Source of the DNA: UBA6770 sp965660875
Lineage (GTDB): Bacteria; Bacteroidota; Bacteroidia; Flavobacteriales_G; Salibacteraceae
Assembly: GCA_965660875.1 (NCBI GenBank)
Contig: CBFIBQ010000006.1
Location: 1-64,000, forward strand
Length of the DNA: 64,000 nucleotides
Direction of reading: 5' to 3'
Below, in pieces: positions 26,417 through 35,190 of the stretch. The notes beneath the pieces are model-generated. The model was not told the DNA's origin, searched no databases, and saw only the letters and a list, made by a program, of their open reading frames with translations. Position 1 is the stretch's first letter. Each line of letters opens with the position of its first letter. The position numbers and the translations under genes are program-made.

Positions 26417-27223
26417 GTGAACAACTATAAGCTCATAGAGAGTAACTCCTTGCAACTTGAATATTTTTCCGAAGGTCACGGAAGCTTGGCCCTCCTATGT
26501 TTTCATGGTTTTGGCAGAAGTGCTCAAGATTTTCGGCACCTGAGTGGTGATATAAATTGTAAACTCATTGCACTAAATTTACCCTTGCATGGTAATTCAG
26601 TTGTCCAAAAAAACAACGGGATTATAGAAAAACAAGAATTGCTCAATGCAATAAAACAACTACTTATCAAAGAAAAAGTGCAAAGCTTTTATCTTTTGGG
26701 CTATAGCCTTGGTGGAAAAGTGGCGCTGTCAATTGCAGAATGTAGCAGGCTACCACTCTTAGGGGTACTCTTATTTGCACCAGATGGCTTTAAATCAAAT
26801 CCTTGGTATTGGTTTGCAAGTCAAACGATTATTGGTGAACGACTCAACAAACAAAGCATTAACAATCCCTGGGTGTTCCTCTCTTTCTTAAAGCTCAGTA
26901 AAAGGCTGAAACTGGCAAGTAAACGTCAAGTTTCTTTTGCCCAAAGTCAAATGAGTACCATTGAAAAGCGTAAAAATGTATTTGGTATTTGGCGATCGCA
27001 CAAATTATTGCAACCAGATTTAATAAAGGTCTCAGGTACTTTAGCCGACTTAGGGGTTGAACTTAAAATAATATTAGGTGAATACGATAAAATCATACCC
27101 TTAAAGCCCATTGAATGCTGGGTAAAGAAACAAAATAACGCTTCCCTTGAGGTATTAAAAAACGGGCACGTATTTTCCGATGAAACGATAAGGGAAAAAG
27201 TGATTAAGTTCCTGGAAGCTTAG
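26417..27223 (+). CDS. alpha/beta-hydrolase
   Basis: A 268-residue alpha/beta-hydrolase fold protein. The oxyanion 'CFHGFGRSAQDFRHL' region (29-43) precedes the nucleophile elbow GYSLGG with S97. Then come an acid in 'ILGEYDKIIPLKPIE' and a histidine in 'LKNGHVFSDE'. This triad fits an esterase or MenH-like enzyme; the substrate is unknown. The start is GTG at 26417. The last 20 nt overlap the convergent MFS gene. Confidence 0.85.
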   Translation: MNNYKLIESNSLQLEYFSEGHGSLALLCFHGFGRSAQDFRHLSGDINCKLIALNLPLHGNSVVQKNNGIIEKQELLNAIKQLLIKEKVQSFYLLGYSLGGKVALSIAECSRLPLLGVLLFAPDGFKSNPWYWFASQTIIGERLNKQSINNPWVFLSFLKLSKRLKLASKRQVSFAQSQMSTIEKRKNVFGIWRSHKLLQPDLIKVSGTLADLGVELKIILGEYDKIIPLKPIECWVKKQNNASLEVLKNGHVFSDETIREKVIKFLEA

Positions 27224-28523
27224 TGGTTGGCTTGGACCAATCGTGCTTTGGTACAAAATACAGTAATATTAATCCCACAACAAAAAAGGTTCCCAGTGCA
27301 AAAATCGAATTTCTAAGCGAACCAGTTAGCCCTTCTATTATACCATAAGAAAAAGTACCAATTACAATTCCGAGCTTTTCCAAAACATCATAAAAGCTGA
27401 AGTAACTCGCATGATCCTCGGTTTCTGGAAGTACTTTAGAATATGTACTTCTCGATAGCGCCTGAATCCCTCCCATTACAAAGCCAACTATACCGGCAGT
27501 AATATAGAAGTCCATTGGACTTACAATATAATAGGCCCAAATACAGGTTAAAAACCATAAAAAAACAGCCACTTTCAAGACTTTAATATTCCCTAAGCGT
27601 TTCGATAATCGACTAAACGCAGAAGCGCCGACTATTGCGATAAATTGAATTATAAGAACGGAAATTATCAGTCCCGTTTTTCCGGCAGAGTCATCCCCCC
27701 AATCTACCTCTTTTGCTGCAAAAAGCACCGCCATTAAAAGCACCGTCTGTACGCCCATACTGTATACAAAAAATGCGAGTAAGTAGCGCTTTATGAGTTT
27801 AATCTCTTTAATCTCCAACCACACTTTTCTTAATTCTAATAACCCTTTCCAAAGTTTATTTGAATCTGTTTTTTGATGGTAGGTAAAACTTGGTAAACGA
27901 TGGAATGTATATTGGGCAAAAGCTATCCACCATATCATTACTAAAATGAAGGACCAGCGTGCATTCATACCACCCACCATAATTAATAGAAGTACTGCAA
28001 TTAATAACAAGGCACTACCGATGTACCCTAAAGAAAAGCCTCTCGCGCTAAGTTTATCGTGATCTTTTGGCTCCGCTATTTCGGGTAGATAAGCGTTATA
28101 AAAAACCAAGCTCCCCCAAAAACCAATACTGGCCATAAACACAGATACCATGCTCAACTCGAGGTGATCCAAATTGAAAAAATATAGTGAGCCACAAGAG
28201 AGCGCACCGATGTAACAAAACAGCTTTAAAAAGAATTTTTTATTTCCCCAATAATCTGCCAAACCCGAAAGCAAAGGAGAAAGAAAAGAAACCAAAAGAA
28301 AAGACGCTGATATTACGTAAGAATATAATTCAGAATTAGAGAAAGTACTGCCAAAAAACTCTACCCTATCGCTAATTACTTTACCATCTGCGTCTGTAAC
28401 ACTGGTAACTGCCTGATAAAACGTGGGGAAAATGGCCGTGGTAATTACAAGTGGATAGACTGAATTTGCCCAATCGTAAAAAGCCCATGCCCATTGCAGT
28501 TTTTTATCGTTTTTATTTATCAA
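27204..28523 (-). CDS. MFS transporter, UMF1/Atg22-like
   Basis: A 439-residue, 12-helix carrier. 'WAWAFYDWANSVYPLVITTAIFPTFY' is the N-terminal signature of the UMF1 (Atg22-like, PF11700) family, and 'GLADYWGNKKFFLKL' is the loop 2-3 motif. The C-terminal half has 'GGIQALSRSTYSKVLPETEDHASYFSFYDVLEKLGIVIG'. UMF1 members are proposed amino-acid or peptide exporters. The start is TTG at 28523, overlapping the upstream OmpA gene's end by 11 nt; it is the last gene of the hemE operon. Confidence 0.85.
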   Translation of the reverse strand: MINKNDKKLQWAWAFYDWANSVYPLVITTAIFPTFYQAVTSVTDADGKVISDRVEFFGSTFSNSELYSYVISASFLLVSFLSPLLSGLADYWGNKKFFLKLFCYIGALSCGSLYFFNLDHLELSMVSVFMASIGFWGSLVFYNAYLPEIAEPKDHDKLSARGFSLGYIGSALLLIAVLLLIMVGGMNARWSFILVMIWWIAFAQYTFHRLPSFTYHQKTDSNKLWKGLLELRKVWLEIKEIKLIKRYLLAFFVYSMGVQTVLLMAVLFAAKEVDWGDDSAGKTGLIISVLIIQFIAIVGASAFSRLSKRLGNIKVLKVAVFLWFLTCIWAYYIVSPMDFYITAGIVGFVMGGIQALSRSTYSKVLPETEDHASYFSFYDVLEKLGIVIGTFSYGIIEGLTGSLRNSIFALGTFFVVGLILLYFVPKHDWSKPTTKLPGT

Positions 28524-29571
28524 TTGCTATAATCTTTACGGTCACGTTTCTATTCAATGCTTTTCCTTCTTCATTTGAATTATCTCCAATTGGTGTTAAT
28601 TCACCGTTGTTCTTTACCACCGAATCTTTTGCAGATAATAGACTGGACAAGATAGACAAAATGTACCTAGATCGTTTTTCTGATAAACGTAAATTGTATC
28701 CTTCGTTCGCATCTGAATCTGTATTGGCCTCAATAATTGCACCTAACACGCGGTATTGTCTCAGCTCAATTTTCCATTTTACTAATCGTTGAAATTCAAT
28801 TGCAGTCAAATCGTATGCGTCTGAATCAAAATAAAAAGTATTCTCTAGTTTAAAGGTGTCTACGCTCGGCCTTTCAGAAATAGGTACCGGTTGATTAATA
28901 ATATTCTCACAGGACTCATTTGCATTTAACTCAACTACCGAAACATCATCAATTAGATAATAGGAGTTCCAGCCCAAACCAGGATAATCAAAAAATTCAT
29001 TGATGCTCTTAACGTGTTTATCGGGTTCAAAAAAATTACCAATCATGAGATGCTGCTCCCCCCCTTCGGCATTATACTCACCACTCACTTTATGCCAGCC
29101 AAGTTCAGGTGTTATTGGCTCTGAATAATTGGAGTAAATGTGAGGCTTCTTATAAATGGGTGCCCACATGTTCAAATTATCCTTTTCCTTGGTTAAACGC
29201 AGACCTATTTGATCAATGTAAGTGTATGAATCTGCAGCCCTTACATAAAAGCTTACACAATAGCGGCTTCCGGCAGTCAAAGTATCGTTGAGAGCGGCAC
29301 CAATGTATTCAATGGCATCTGTATATCCTCCATAGAGAATAAGCCCTACATAAGCTCTACCAGAGTTCGGGAGGCCGTTAATGAACTTACAATCTGTTCT
29401 AAAATACTCAGGGGTGCCTGTATTTCCAGCATACCAACTTTTTGTTTTCGACAATTGCATTAGCGAAGTGGGGCAATCATAAAAAAGCTCAAAACCTGGA
29501 TTGGGAACCAAGTTTTGAGCTAATAAATTTACTGGTAAAAACCAGACAAAAATCAGAAGAAAACGAATCAA
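28513..29571 (-). CDS. OmpA-family protein with N-terminal carbohydrate-binding-like domain (copy 1)
   Basis: 352 residues with a signal peptide ending near 'NLLAQ'. The N-terminal part opens 'NLVPNPGFELFYDCPT' and ends 'YYLIDDVSVVEL', which fits a jelly-roll (galactose-binding-like) domain. The C-terminal third resembles an OmpA peptidoglycan-binding domain ('TFYFDSDAYDL', 'LRLSEKRSRYILSIL', 'LNRNVTVKII'). The start is TTG at 29571, immediately after the stop of the paralogue upstream. It lies in an operon with hemE and the MFS gene. The role is unknown; it is probably an outer-membrane-associated anchor. Confidence 0.8.
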   Translation of the reverse strand: MIRFLLIFVWFLPVNLLAQNLVPNPGFELFYDCPTSLMQLSKTKSWYAGNTGTPEYFRTDCKFINGLPNSGRAYVGLILYGGYTDAIEYIGAALNDTLTAGSRYCVSFYVRAADSYTYIDQIGLRLTKEKDNLNMWAPIYKKPHIYSNYSEPITPELGWHKVSGEYNAEGGEQHLMIGNFFEPDKHVKSINEFFDYPGLGWNSYYLIDDVSVVELNANESCENIINQPVPISERPSVDTFKLENTFYFDSDAYDLTAIEFQRLVKWKIELRQYRVLGAIIEANTDSDANEGYNLRLSEKRSRYILSILSSLLSAKDSVVKNNGELTPIGDNSNEEGKALNRNVTVKIIAIDK

Positions 29572-30705
29572 CTATTTCACAGAAATTTCTACTCTTCTAT
29601 TTTCTGCATTGGCTTGAGAGTCCATACCATCAACTTTAGGACTGTTGTATGCATCTCCTCGGTGTGAAACACGATTTGCATCAATGGACTTATCCGTAAC
29701 CAGGTATGTATAAACCGCTTTAGCCCGTTCGTTGGATAATGACTCCAATTCAGTTTTAGCACTATGACCAACTAACTCAATATTAATTTCAGGGTTTTCC
29801 TCTAAAATCTTAGCTACTCGATCAATTGCTTCCTTGTCGCTTTCTCCAAGAATAGACAAGTTTTTCTTAAAGTGAATTACTGAATGTTCTATTCTTTCAG
29901 TAGGCGTACCTTCAATGTCAGTTGATACATTTTTTGTGTAAACAACATCAAGCTCTGGTCCAGTTTCTGGTTCTACTTGACAATCACAAGGAACTTCTAA
30001 ATGACCAAGAGCAATAACTGAAACAGCGTCAACAAAATAGTAAGCATCTCTTGTCTGAGGTACCTTAAACTCACGTGGTCTTCTCATTTTCTGAGATTTG
30101 ATAGCTGTTTGGGGAGCAAAGTTACCTATGGTCACATAGCGCTCCGTTCCATCAGCAGTAAAGGGTTGACATACTTCTACCCAGTCAAACATATCTTCTA
30201 CAATCATATTTCCGGAATGAGTCAATTGCGGGGTAATGTCGTATTCTTCAATATCCTTAGCTTTTATAGCCTTTGAAGAAAGGTACATTCCGATATTGTC
30301 TACTGCATACTTTGATATATCACTCAATTGAACATGCATTTTTAAGCAATACCTTTTTCCCTCGACCAATTTCTTTGGCATTTTAGTTTGGATGTAAGTT
30401 CTTGGGAGTTTTTCTCGTTCAGAGTATGCCAATATACCCGCATAATGCTGCCCTTCTTTTGTTTCTGCTCTACCTCTAATATTCAATGGAATTGAAACCT
30501 CATCCTTTTTTGCATCTACTTCAAAAATATCTGCTGGTGGAGTTCCATCTGGCGAGTACCATTCCGTTGCTAACTCAATAGCTCCGGTTTTTTTGATTTT
30601 TTTCTCAATATTGTCAAAATTAGGATCTAAAATTTTATTCACTTGCGCAGTAGATTCTGCAACTAAAAACGAGACCAACAAAAGGGTCCAAATCGATTTT
30701 TTCAT
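29572..30705 (-). CDS. OmpA-family protein with N-terminal carbohydrate-binding-like domain (copy 2)
   Basis: 377 residues from the ATG at 30705, which gives a clean signal peptide (MKKSIWTLLLVSFLVAESTAQ); longer in-frame starts add non-signal residues. The middle part has 'YFVDAVSVIAL', like the sister gene. The C-terminal OmpA domain shows 'SVIHFKKNLSILGESDKEAI', 'INIELVGHSAKTELESLSNERAKAV' and 'NAENRRVEISVK'. It is a tandem paralogue of the next gene with the same domain order. It follows hemE by 4 nt. The function is unknown. Confidence 0.85.
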   Translation of the reverse strand: MKKSIWTLLLVSFLVAESTAQVNKILDPNFDNIEKKIKKTGAIELATEWYSPDGTPPADIFEVDAKKDEVSIPLNIRGRAETKEGQHYAGILAYSEREKLPRTYIQTKMPKKLVEGKRYCLKMHVQLSDISKYAVDNIGMYLSSKAIKAKDIEEYDITPQLTHSGNMIVEDMFDWVEVCQPFTADGTERYVTIGNFAPQTAIKSQKMRRPREFKVPQTRDAYYFVDAVSVIALGHLEVPCDCQVEPETGPELDVVYTKNVSTDIEGTPTERIEHSVIHFKKNLSILGESDKEAIDRVAKILEENPEINIELVGHSAKTELESLSNERAKAVYTYLVTDKSIDANRVSHRGDAYNSPKVDGMDSQANAENRRVEISVK

Positions 30706-30709
30706 AGTT

Positions 30710-31738
30710 CTAAAGTTTATAATCTTTAATAGTATTAATAAATAACTTAACCTTCTCTGGATTTGTATCAGGATATACTCCATGACCTAAATTAGCAATA
30801 TACTTTTGACCGCCAAAAGCATCCAACATTTGTTGAGTACCTCGAACCAAATCCTCATCCGAAGCATATAACAAGCAAGGATCTAAATTACCTTGCAATG
30901 TTTTATCATTACCAAGCAATCTTCTTGCCATTGTAGAATCAATGTGCCAATCCAAGCCTATTGTATTGCATTTCATGCTCGACAAATCTTCTAATGCAAA
31001 CCAGGCGCCTTTGGCAAATACTGTAATCGGCACCTCGCCAATAGCATTACAAATTCTCTCAATATATTTCAAGCCGAACTCTGAGTATTGCTTTTTGGGA
31101 AGAATTCCTGCCCAACTATCAAAAACTTGAACCATATCTGCACCCGCTTCTATTTGAGATTTCAAATAGGCTATGGTACTATCTGTTATTTTTTCTAGTA
31201 AAAGATGCGCTGCTTTTGGATTGGTGTAAAGTAATTTTCTCGCTTCTGAAAAAGTCTTGGAGCCTTTCCCTTCAACCATGTATGACAAAATGGTCCATGG
31301 CGCACCAGCAAAACCAATTAGTGGCACCCTATTATCCAACTCTTTTTTAGTGATAGCAATGGCATCCGATACGTATTTCAAATCCGTATATGGGTCCGCA
31401 ACTTTCAAGTTCTGAATATCGCTCAAACTTTTAACTGTATTGTCAAAAATTGGCCCCACCCCTTTCTCCATTCTATAAGGGAGTCCCATTGCATCGGGAA
31501 TAACCAAAATATCTGAAAAAATAATTGCTGCGTCAACACCTAATAAGTCGACGGGTTGTATGGTGACCTCAGCAGCTAATTCTGGGGTTTCGACTAATTC
31601 TTTAAATCCAGAAAGCGAAGCACGAACGGCTCTGTACTCAGGCAGAATCCTTCCAGCTTGGCGCATTAACCAGACGGGAACCCTCTCAACCTTTTCGCCT
31701 CGAGCGGCTCTTAGAATTAAATCATTCTTGATATTCAC
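30710..31738 (-). CDS. hemE: uroporphyrinogen decarboxylase
   Basis: Converts uroporphyrinogen III to coproporphyrinogen III in heme synthesis. 342 residues from GTG at 31738 (NIKNDLILRAARGE...). The N-terminal 'RVPVWLMRQAGRILPEYR' is the family's invariant arginine and substrate segment, and 'IIFSDILVIPDAMG', 'GFAGAPWTILSYMVEG' and 'NLGHGVYPDTNPEKV' follow. An in-frame TTG 27 nt upstream is less likely, as family members begin at this point. It is the second gene after the small lipoprotein. Confidence 0.95.
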   Translation of the reverse strand: MNIKNDLILRAARGEKVERVPVWLMRQAGRILPEYRAVRASLSGFKELVETPELAAEVTIQPVDLLGVDAAIIFSDILVIPDAMGLPYRMEKGVGPIFDNTVKSLSDIQNLKVADPYTDLKYVSDAIAITKKELDNRVPLIGFAGAPWTILSYMVEGKGSKTFSEARKLLYTNPKAAHLLLEKITDSTIAYLKSQIEAGADMVQVFDSWAGILPKKQYSEFGLKYIERICNAIGEVPITVFAKGAWFALEDLSSMKCNTIGLDWHIDSTMARRLLGNDKTLQGNLDPCLLYASDEDLVRGTQQMLDAFGGQKYIANLGHGVYPDTNPEKVKLFINTIKDYKL

Positions 31739-31829
31739 GCTGCAATAATAATACACCGCTACCAAGAAACCTAGTAAAGACGTGCTTTGTATTTAGAGAT
31801 GTGTTAATACCGTTTAATAAACGATACTA

Positions 31830-31955
31830 CTAAACCTTTTCAGCTGTTTTAACTGGCTGGTGACTATAGGCTGGGCACCTTTCATGACTTTTACATGAGG
31901 AAAATAAAACCCCTAAAGTCATAACTACCGCGCTTAAAATTGCAAACTTTTTCAT
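31830..31955 (-). CDS. small lipoprotein, 41 residues
   Basis: An ATG at 31955 opens 41 codons ending in TAG. The product has a lysine-rich n-region (MKKF), a hydrophobic core, the lipobox L-F-S-S-C (Cys21), then a short mature tail with 'RCPAYSHQPV'. A 'CPAY' motif occurs in short Bacteroidota lipoproteins that I recall, but I cannot name the family. A minus-strand TACATTTG (31987-31980) lies about 25 nt upstream, giving a plausible promoter. It lies 91 nt upstream of hemE on the same strand. Confidence 0.7.
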   Translation of the reverse strand: MKKFAILSAVVMTLGVLFSSCKSHERCPAYSHQPVKTAEKV

Positions 31956-31963
31956 ATCATTAC

Positions 31964-33346
31964 ATGTATAAATGCTGTGCAAATGTATCTATTATCATTT
32001 TGAAGAGTTTAGAAAATAAAAATAAAAATACTAACAATTTATTATTCATAGTATTACAAGCGGGTCGACTCGCCCTATTTTGTGCACTAATTGCCCCATT
32101 TTTAAACTCTTGTAAAAAGGCTGAGCCATTAAGATTAGAGACTCAAATTTCTTGGTTATCCCCTGCATTAAACGATACATTTTTTACAAACGAATTACTC
32201 TCTATTCAGGGAGTTATTCAAAACCAAACTTACTTTCAGGAGTTGCAAATGACCCTCGAGAATAAAAATAACAAAACCGTTGTAGACGTAAAGCAGTATA
32301 AAGGCAATTATAAAAGCCTTGCTATTGATGAGGGTGTTTACCTGGATTCGAACTTAATGGAAGGAATGTACCGAATAGCATGCACTGTTGTTGCTAATGA
32401 AGTAAAAAATAAATTTTACCGATCGTTTTATCTATCAAAAAATGAAAACAACAATGCGATTGTGGCAATAACAAGTGATTCCTATGAAACAAGTTCAGTT
32501 CAACTTCTAGACTATAATTTAAATATCATTGGAACTCCAGCTCAAATCCCTTACGAATACGATAGAGGAGCCGTATGGAATGAATCACTTTATTTTAGCA
32601 CTAAAGGCAACGGTGGCTTTATTCGAATGAATCGAAACCAGGAAACCTCAGTGGTTTATCCAAATAGTAATAACGTTAAAGACTTTGTGCATGCGATTGG
32701 TTTTGATGAAAATACTGTGTATTGCGCCACCACTTTGCCCACAAAGCAAATCATTGGGTTTAACGGCGATGATGTGGAGAAAATTAGAATAGGATTAGTT
32801 CAAGATAAATCGTCGTCCATATCGGTTATTAATTCCTTCGTATTTAGCATCGAAAAGCCTACCAACGATAACGCATATTTTATAAACACCTACAACAATC
32901 GCACAGGTGGCTTTATATCTGGCCAACGCATCGCGGATGCCATTAATCAGCCCATTGGGTTTCATTTTGGAAATCCAAATCAATTTTATTTTATTCACAA
33001 CTACAACGAATCGTGCCGAATAGATCGTTTGGCTAAAAACCTCAACGATATTTCCTCAATCAAAACTATCCCAGAGCAATTTACCGAGCAAACGCCAATT
33101 GTTGTAGACAACAAGGAGGCATTAATATTATTCAAAAACAAATTGGTTGCATTTTCCAGTAATCACGAAGTAAGAACTCTGCGTTTAAACTTTGGCATGG
33201 AAGCAATTGGCATGCACCTAGACGGGTCTAAGCAGTTCTTGCTGATATTCAACGAAACTAAAATTAAGGTATACAGTTACCCTGAGCTGAGCTTTATGTT
33301 CGAACAGAAAAAATTAGCCCAGATTAAAGACGTATTTTTCCTTTAG
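31964..33346 (+). CDS. lipoprotein of unknown function
   Basis: About 460 residues with a lipobox-like 'APFLNSC' after a hydrophobic stretch (RLALFCALIAPFLNSC), so probably anchored in a membrane. The mature part is rich in beta-strand, with repeating 'Y-x-D-x' segments ('LLDYNLNIIGTPAQIPYEYDRGAVWNESLYFSTK'), and may be a beta-propeller. I do not recognise a family. The start is uncertain: the ATG at 31964 gives a long n-region, TTG at 32000 gives a 38-residue signal, and an in-frame TTG at 31940 overlaps the small lipoprotein. It is divergent from the hemE group. Confidence 0.7.
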   Translation: MYKCCANVSIIILKSLENKNKNTNNLLFIVLQAGRLALFCALIAPFLNSCKKAEPLRLETQISWLSPALNDTFFTNELLSIQGVIQNQTYFQELQMTLENKNNKTVVDVKQYKGNYKSLAIDEGVYLDSNLMEGMYRIACTVVANEVKNKFYRSFYLSKNENNNAIVAITSDSYETSSVQLLDYNLNIIGTPAQIPYEYDRGAVWNESLYFSTKGNGGFIRMNRNQETSVVYPNSNNVKDFVHAIGFDENTVYCATTLPTKQIIGFNGDDVEKIRIGLVQDKSSSISVINSFVFSIEKPTNDNAYFINTYNNRTGGFISGQRIADAINQPIGFHFGNPNQFYFIHNYNESCRIDRLAKNLNDISSIKTIPEQFTEQTPIVVDNKEALILFKNKLVAFSSNHEVRTLRLNFGMEAIGMHLDGSKQFLLIFNETKIKVYSYPELSFMFEQKKLAQIKDVFFL

Positions 33347-33347
33347 A

Positions 33348-34304
33348 CTAGTCTGTTATAACACCCATCGAGCTGAACTTCTCAATCCTTTTGTTCACTC
33401 GTTCTTCTGGGTCCATTCCAATTAACTCTTTGAGGTTTTCCTTAATGGCTTTTTTCACAAACTTATATGCTTGCTCGCGGTTCACATGAGCACCACCAAT
33501 TGGCTCTGGAATAATACCATCAATCAATCCGTTGCTTTGCATGTTTTCCGCAGTTAGCTTTAAGGCTTCAGCAGCCGTTTCTTTGTGGTCCCAATTCCTC
33601 CAAAGAATTGCTGAACAGTTTTCAGGTGAAATCACTGAATACCACGAGTTTTCTAGCATCAAAACCCTATCACCTACGCCTATCCCTAATGCACCGCCTG
33701 AAGCACCTTCACCTATAATTATGCACACAACAGGCACTGTTAATTGTGCCATTTCAATTAGGTTTCGGGCAATCGCCTCACCCTGACCGCGCTCTTCTGC
33801 CTCTAGACCTGGGTATGCCCCTGGGGTATCGATTAAGGTAACTATAGGTTTATTGAATTTTTCAGCTAGCTTCATCAAACGCAGCGCCTTTCGATAGCCT
33901 TCAGGGTTTGGCATACCAAAATTTCGGTACTGACGCATTTTCGTATTTTCCCCTTTTTGCTGTCCAATGAACATTACCGATTGTTTATCGAGCATACCAA
34001 AACCACCAATCATTGCTTTGTCGTCTTTCACATTTCTATCGCCATGCAGTTCAACAAAAGTGTCTTTCGTTAATGCTTTTATGTATGACAATGTGTAAGG
34101 ACGTTCGGGGTGTCTGGAGGTTTGAACACGCTGCCAAGGAGTAAGCTCCTTGTATATTTCTTTTCTTGTTTTCTCTATTTTAGACTGCAAGCTTAGAATG
34201 GTGTCTTTTACATCAACCTTTCCTTTGGCTTCAATTTGCTGTGCTTTTTCCAGCTGATCGTACAAATCTGAAATCGGTTCCTCAAAATCTAAAAATACAG
34301 GCAT
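33348..34304 (-). CDS. accA: acetyl-CoA carboxylase carboxyltransferase subunit alpha
   Basis: 318 residues from the ATG at 34304 (MPVFLDFEEPISDLY); in-frame codons upstream do not belong to the family. It forms the carboxyltransferase with AccD and transfers CO2 from biotin to acetyl-CoA. Motifs visible are 'RHPERPYTLSYIK', 'GGFGMLDKQSVMFIGQQKG', 'PEGYRKALRLMKLAEKF' and 'TPGAYPGLEAEERGQGEAIA'. 'GEGASGGALGIGVGDR' forms the crotonase-type oxyanion region. It ends 1 nt from the convergent lipoprotein stop. Confidence 0.96.
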   Translation of the reverse strand: MPVFLDFEEPISDLYDQLEKAQQIEAKGKVDVKDTILSLQSKIEKTRKEIYKELTPWQRVQTSRHPERPYTLSYIKALTKDTFVELHGDRNVKDDKAMIGGFGMLDKQSVMFIGQQKGENTKMRQYRNFGMPNPEGYRKALRLMKLAEKFNKPIVTLIDTPGAYPGLEAEERGQGEAIARNLIEMAQLTVPVVCIIIGEGASGGALGIGVGDRVLMLENSWYSVISPENCSAILWRNWDHKETAAEALKLTAENMQSNGLIDGIIPEPIGGAHVNREQAYKFVKKAIKENLKELIGMDPEERVNKRIEKFSSMGVITD

Positions 34305-34377
34305 AATTACATCTATTTGGACGGCAAATTTAGCATAATACCTCAAAGCCACTCTATTCTCATTATGTTTGTGTTAT

Positions 34378-35190
34378 ATGATTTGCTTTCCAAATAGCAA
34401 GATTAACTTGGGCTTGAACATTCTTAGAAAAAGACCCGATAACTATCACGAAATTCAGAGTGTTTTTTATCCAGTACCCTTATATGATGCGCTAGAAATT
34501 AATCACGGAAAGAGTACTTCATTAAAGATTCATGGCGCTGAAATCAAGGGGGATTTAAAATCAAATTTGGTTTACAAGGCATGGGAGCTTTTGCATACGA
34601 AACACCAAATTGACCCGGTTCAAATTGACTTACTAAAAAAAATACCTTCTGGTGGTGGTTTAGGCGGTGGGTCAGCTGATGGTGCCTTTATGCTAAAGTT
34701 ACTCAATGATTTTTTTGAGCTAAAGTTAGATAATAACACGTTAGAGAATTACAGCGCTCTTTTGGGTAGCGATTGTCCCTTTTTTATTCGCAACAAACCA
34801 GCTTTAGTTACTGGAAGAGGAGAATATGTTGAGCCTATTGAAATGGACCTAAGTGGTTTGCAATTGGTTTTGGTTAACCCAAATATTCATATTTCCACAG
34901 GAAGAGCATTCCAGCTTATTTCACCTAGCCCAAGAGCAGGTTATTCTAAAAATGAGATCGAGTCCTTAGCGCTTAATGATTTTCAAGAATACTTCGAGAA
35001 CGACTTTGAACCGCCCATTTTGAAAAAACACAAATCGCTTCAAACAATCAAAGAAAACTTACAAAAAAACGGAGCCTTTTTCACCTCCCTTTCTGGGTCT
35101 GGAAGCACCTACTTCGCTTTATTTGAATACGTTCCGAACAATTTAACTGATAGCTTCCCAAACTGCGCATTGTGGTCTGTAACCTTGTAA
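34378..35190 (+). CDS. ispE: 4-diphosphocytidyl-2-C-methyl-D-erythritol kinase
   Basis: A GHMP kinase of the MEP isoprenoid pathway. 270 residues from the ATG at 34378 ('ICFPNSKINLGLNILRKRPDNYHE'), where PNSKINLGL is the family N-terminus. The ATP-binding 'PSGGGLGGGSADGA' is near residues 91-104, and the C-terminal GHMP motif 'SLSGSGSTYFALF' is also visible. An in-frame TTG at 34369 is less likely. The TAA stop directly abuts the convergent LptF/G stop. Confidence 0.94.
   Translation: MICFPNSKINLGLNILRKRPDNYHEIQSVFYPVPLYDALEINHGKSTSLKIHGAEIKGDLKSNLVYKAWELLHTKHQIDPVQIDLLKKIPSGGGLGGGSADGAFMLKLLNDFFELKLDNNTLENYSALLGSDCPFFIRNKPALVTGRGEYVEPIEMDLSGLQLVLVNPNIHISTGRAFQLISPSPRAGYSKNEIESLALNDFQEYFENDFEPPILKKHKSLQTIKENLQKNGAFFTSLSGSGSTYFALFEYVPNNLTDSFPNCALWSVTL

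Noticed and set aside
30706..30783. 26 extra N-terminal residues of the second OmpA-like protein
   Set aside because: They precede a clean signal peptide and overlap the end of hemE; the ATG at 30705 fits better.
34305..34352. Extended N-terminus of accA
   Set aside because: The family begins at MPVFLDFE; the upstream codons are in the promoter region of the divergent pair.
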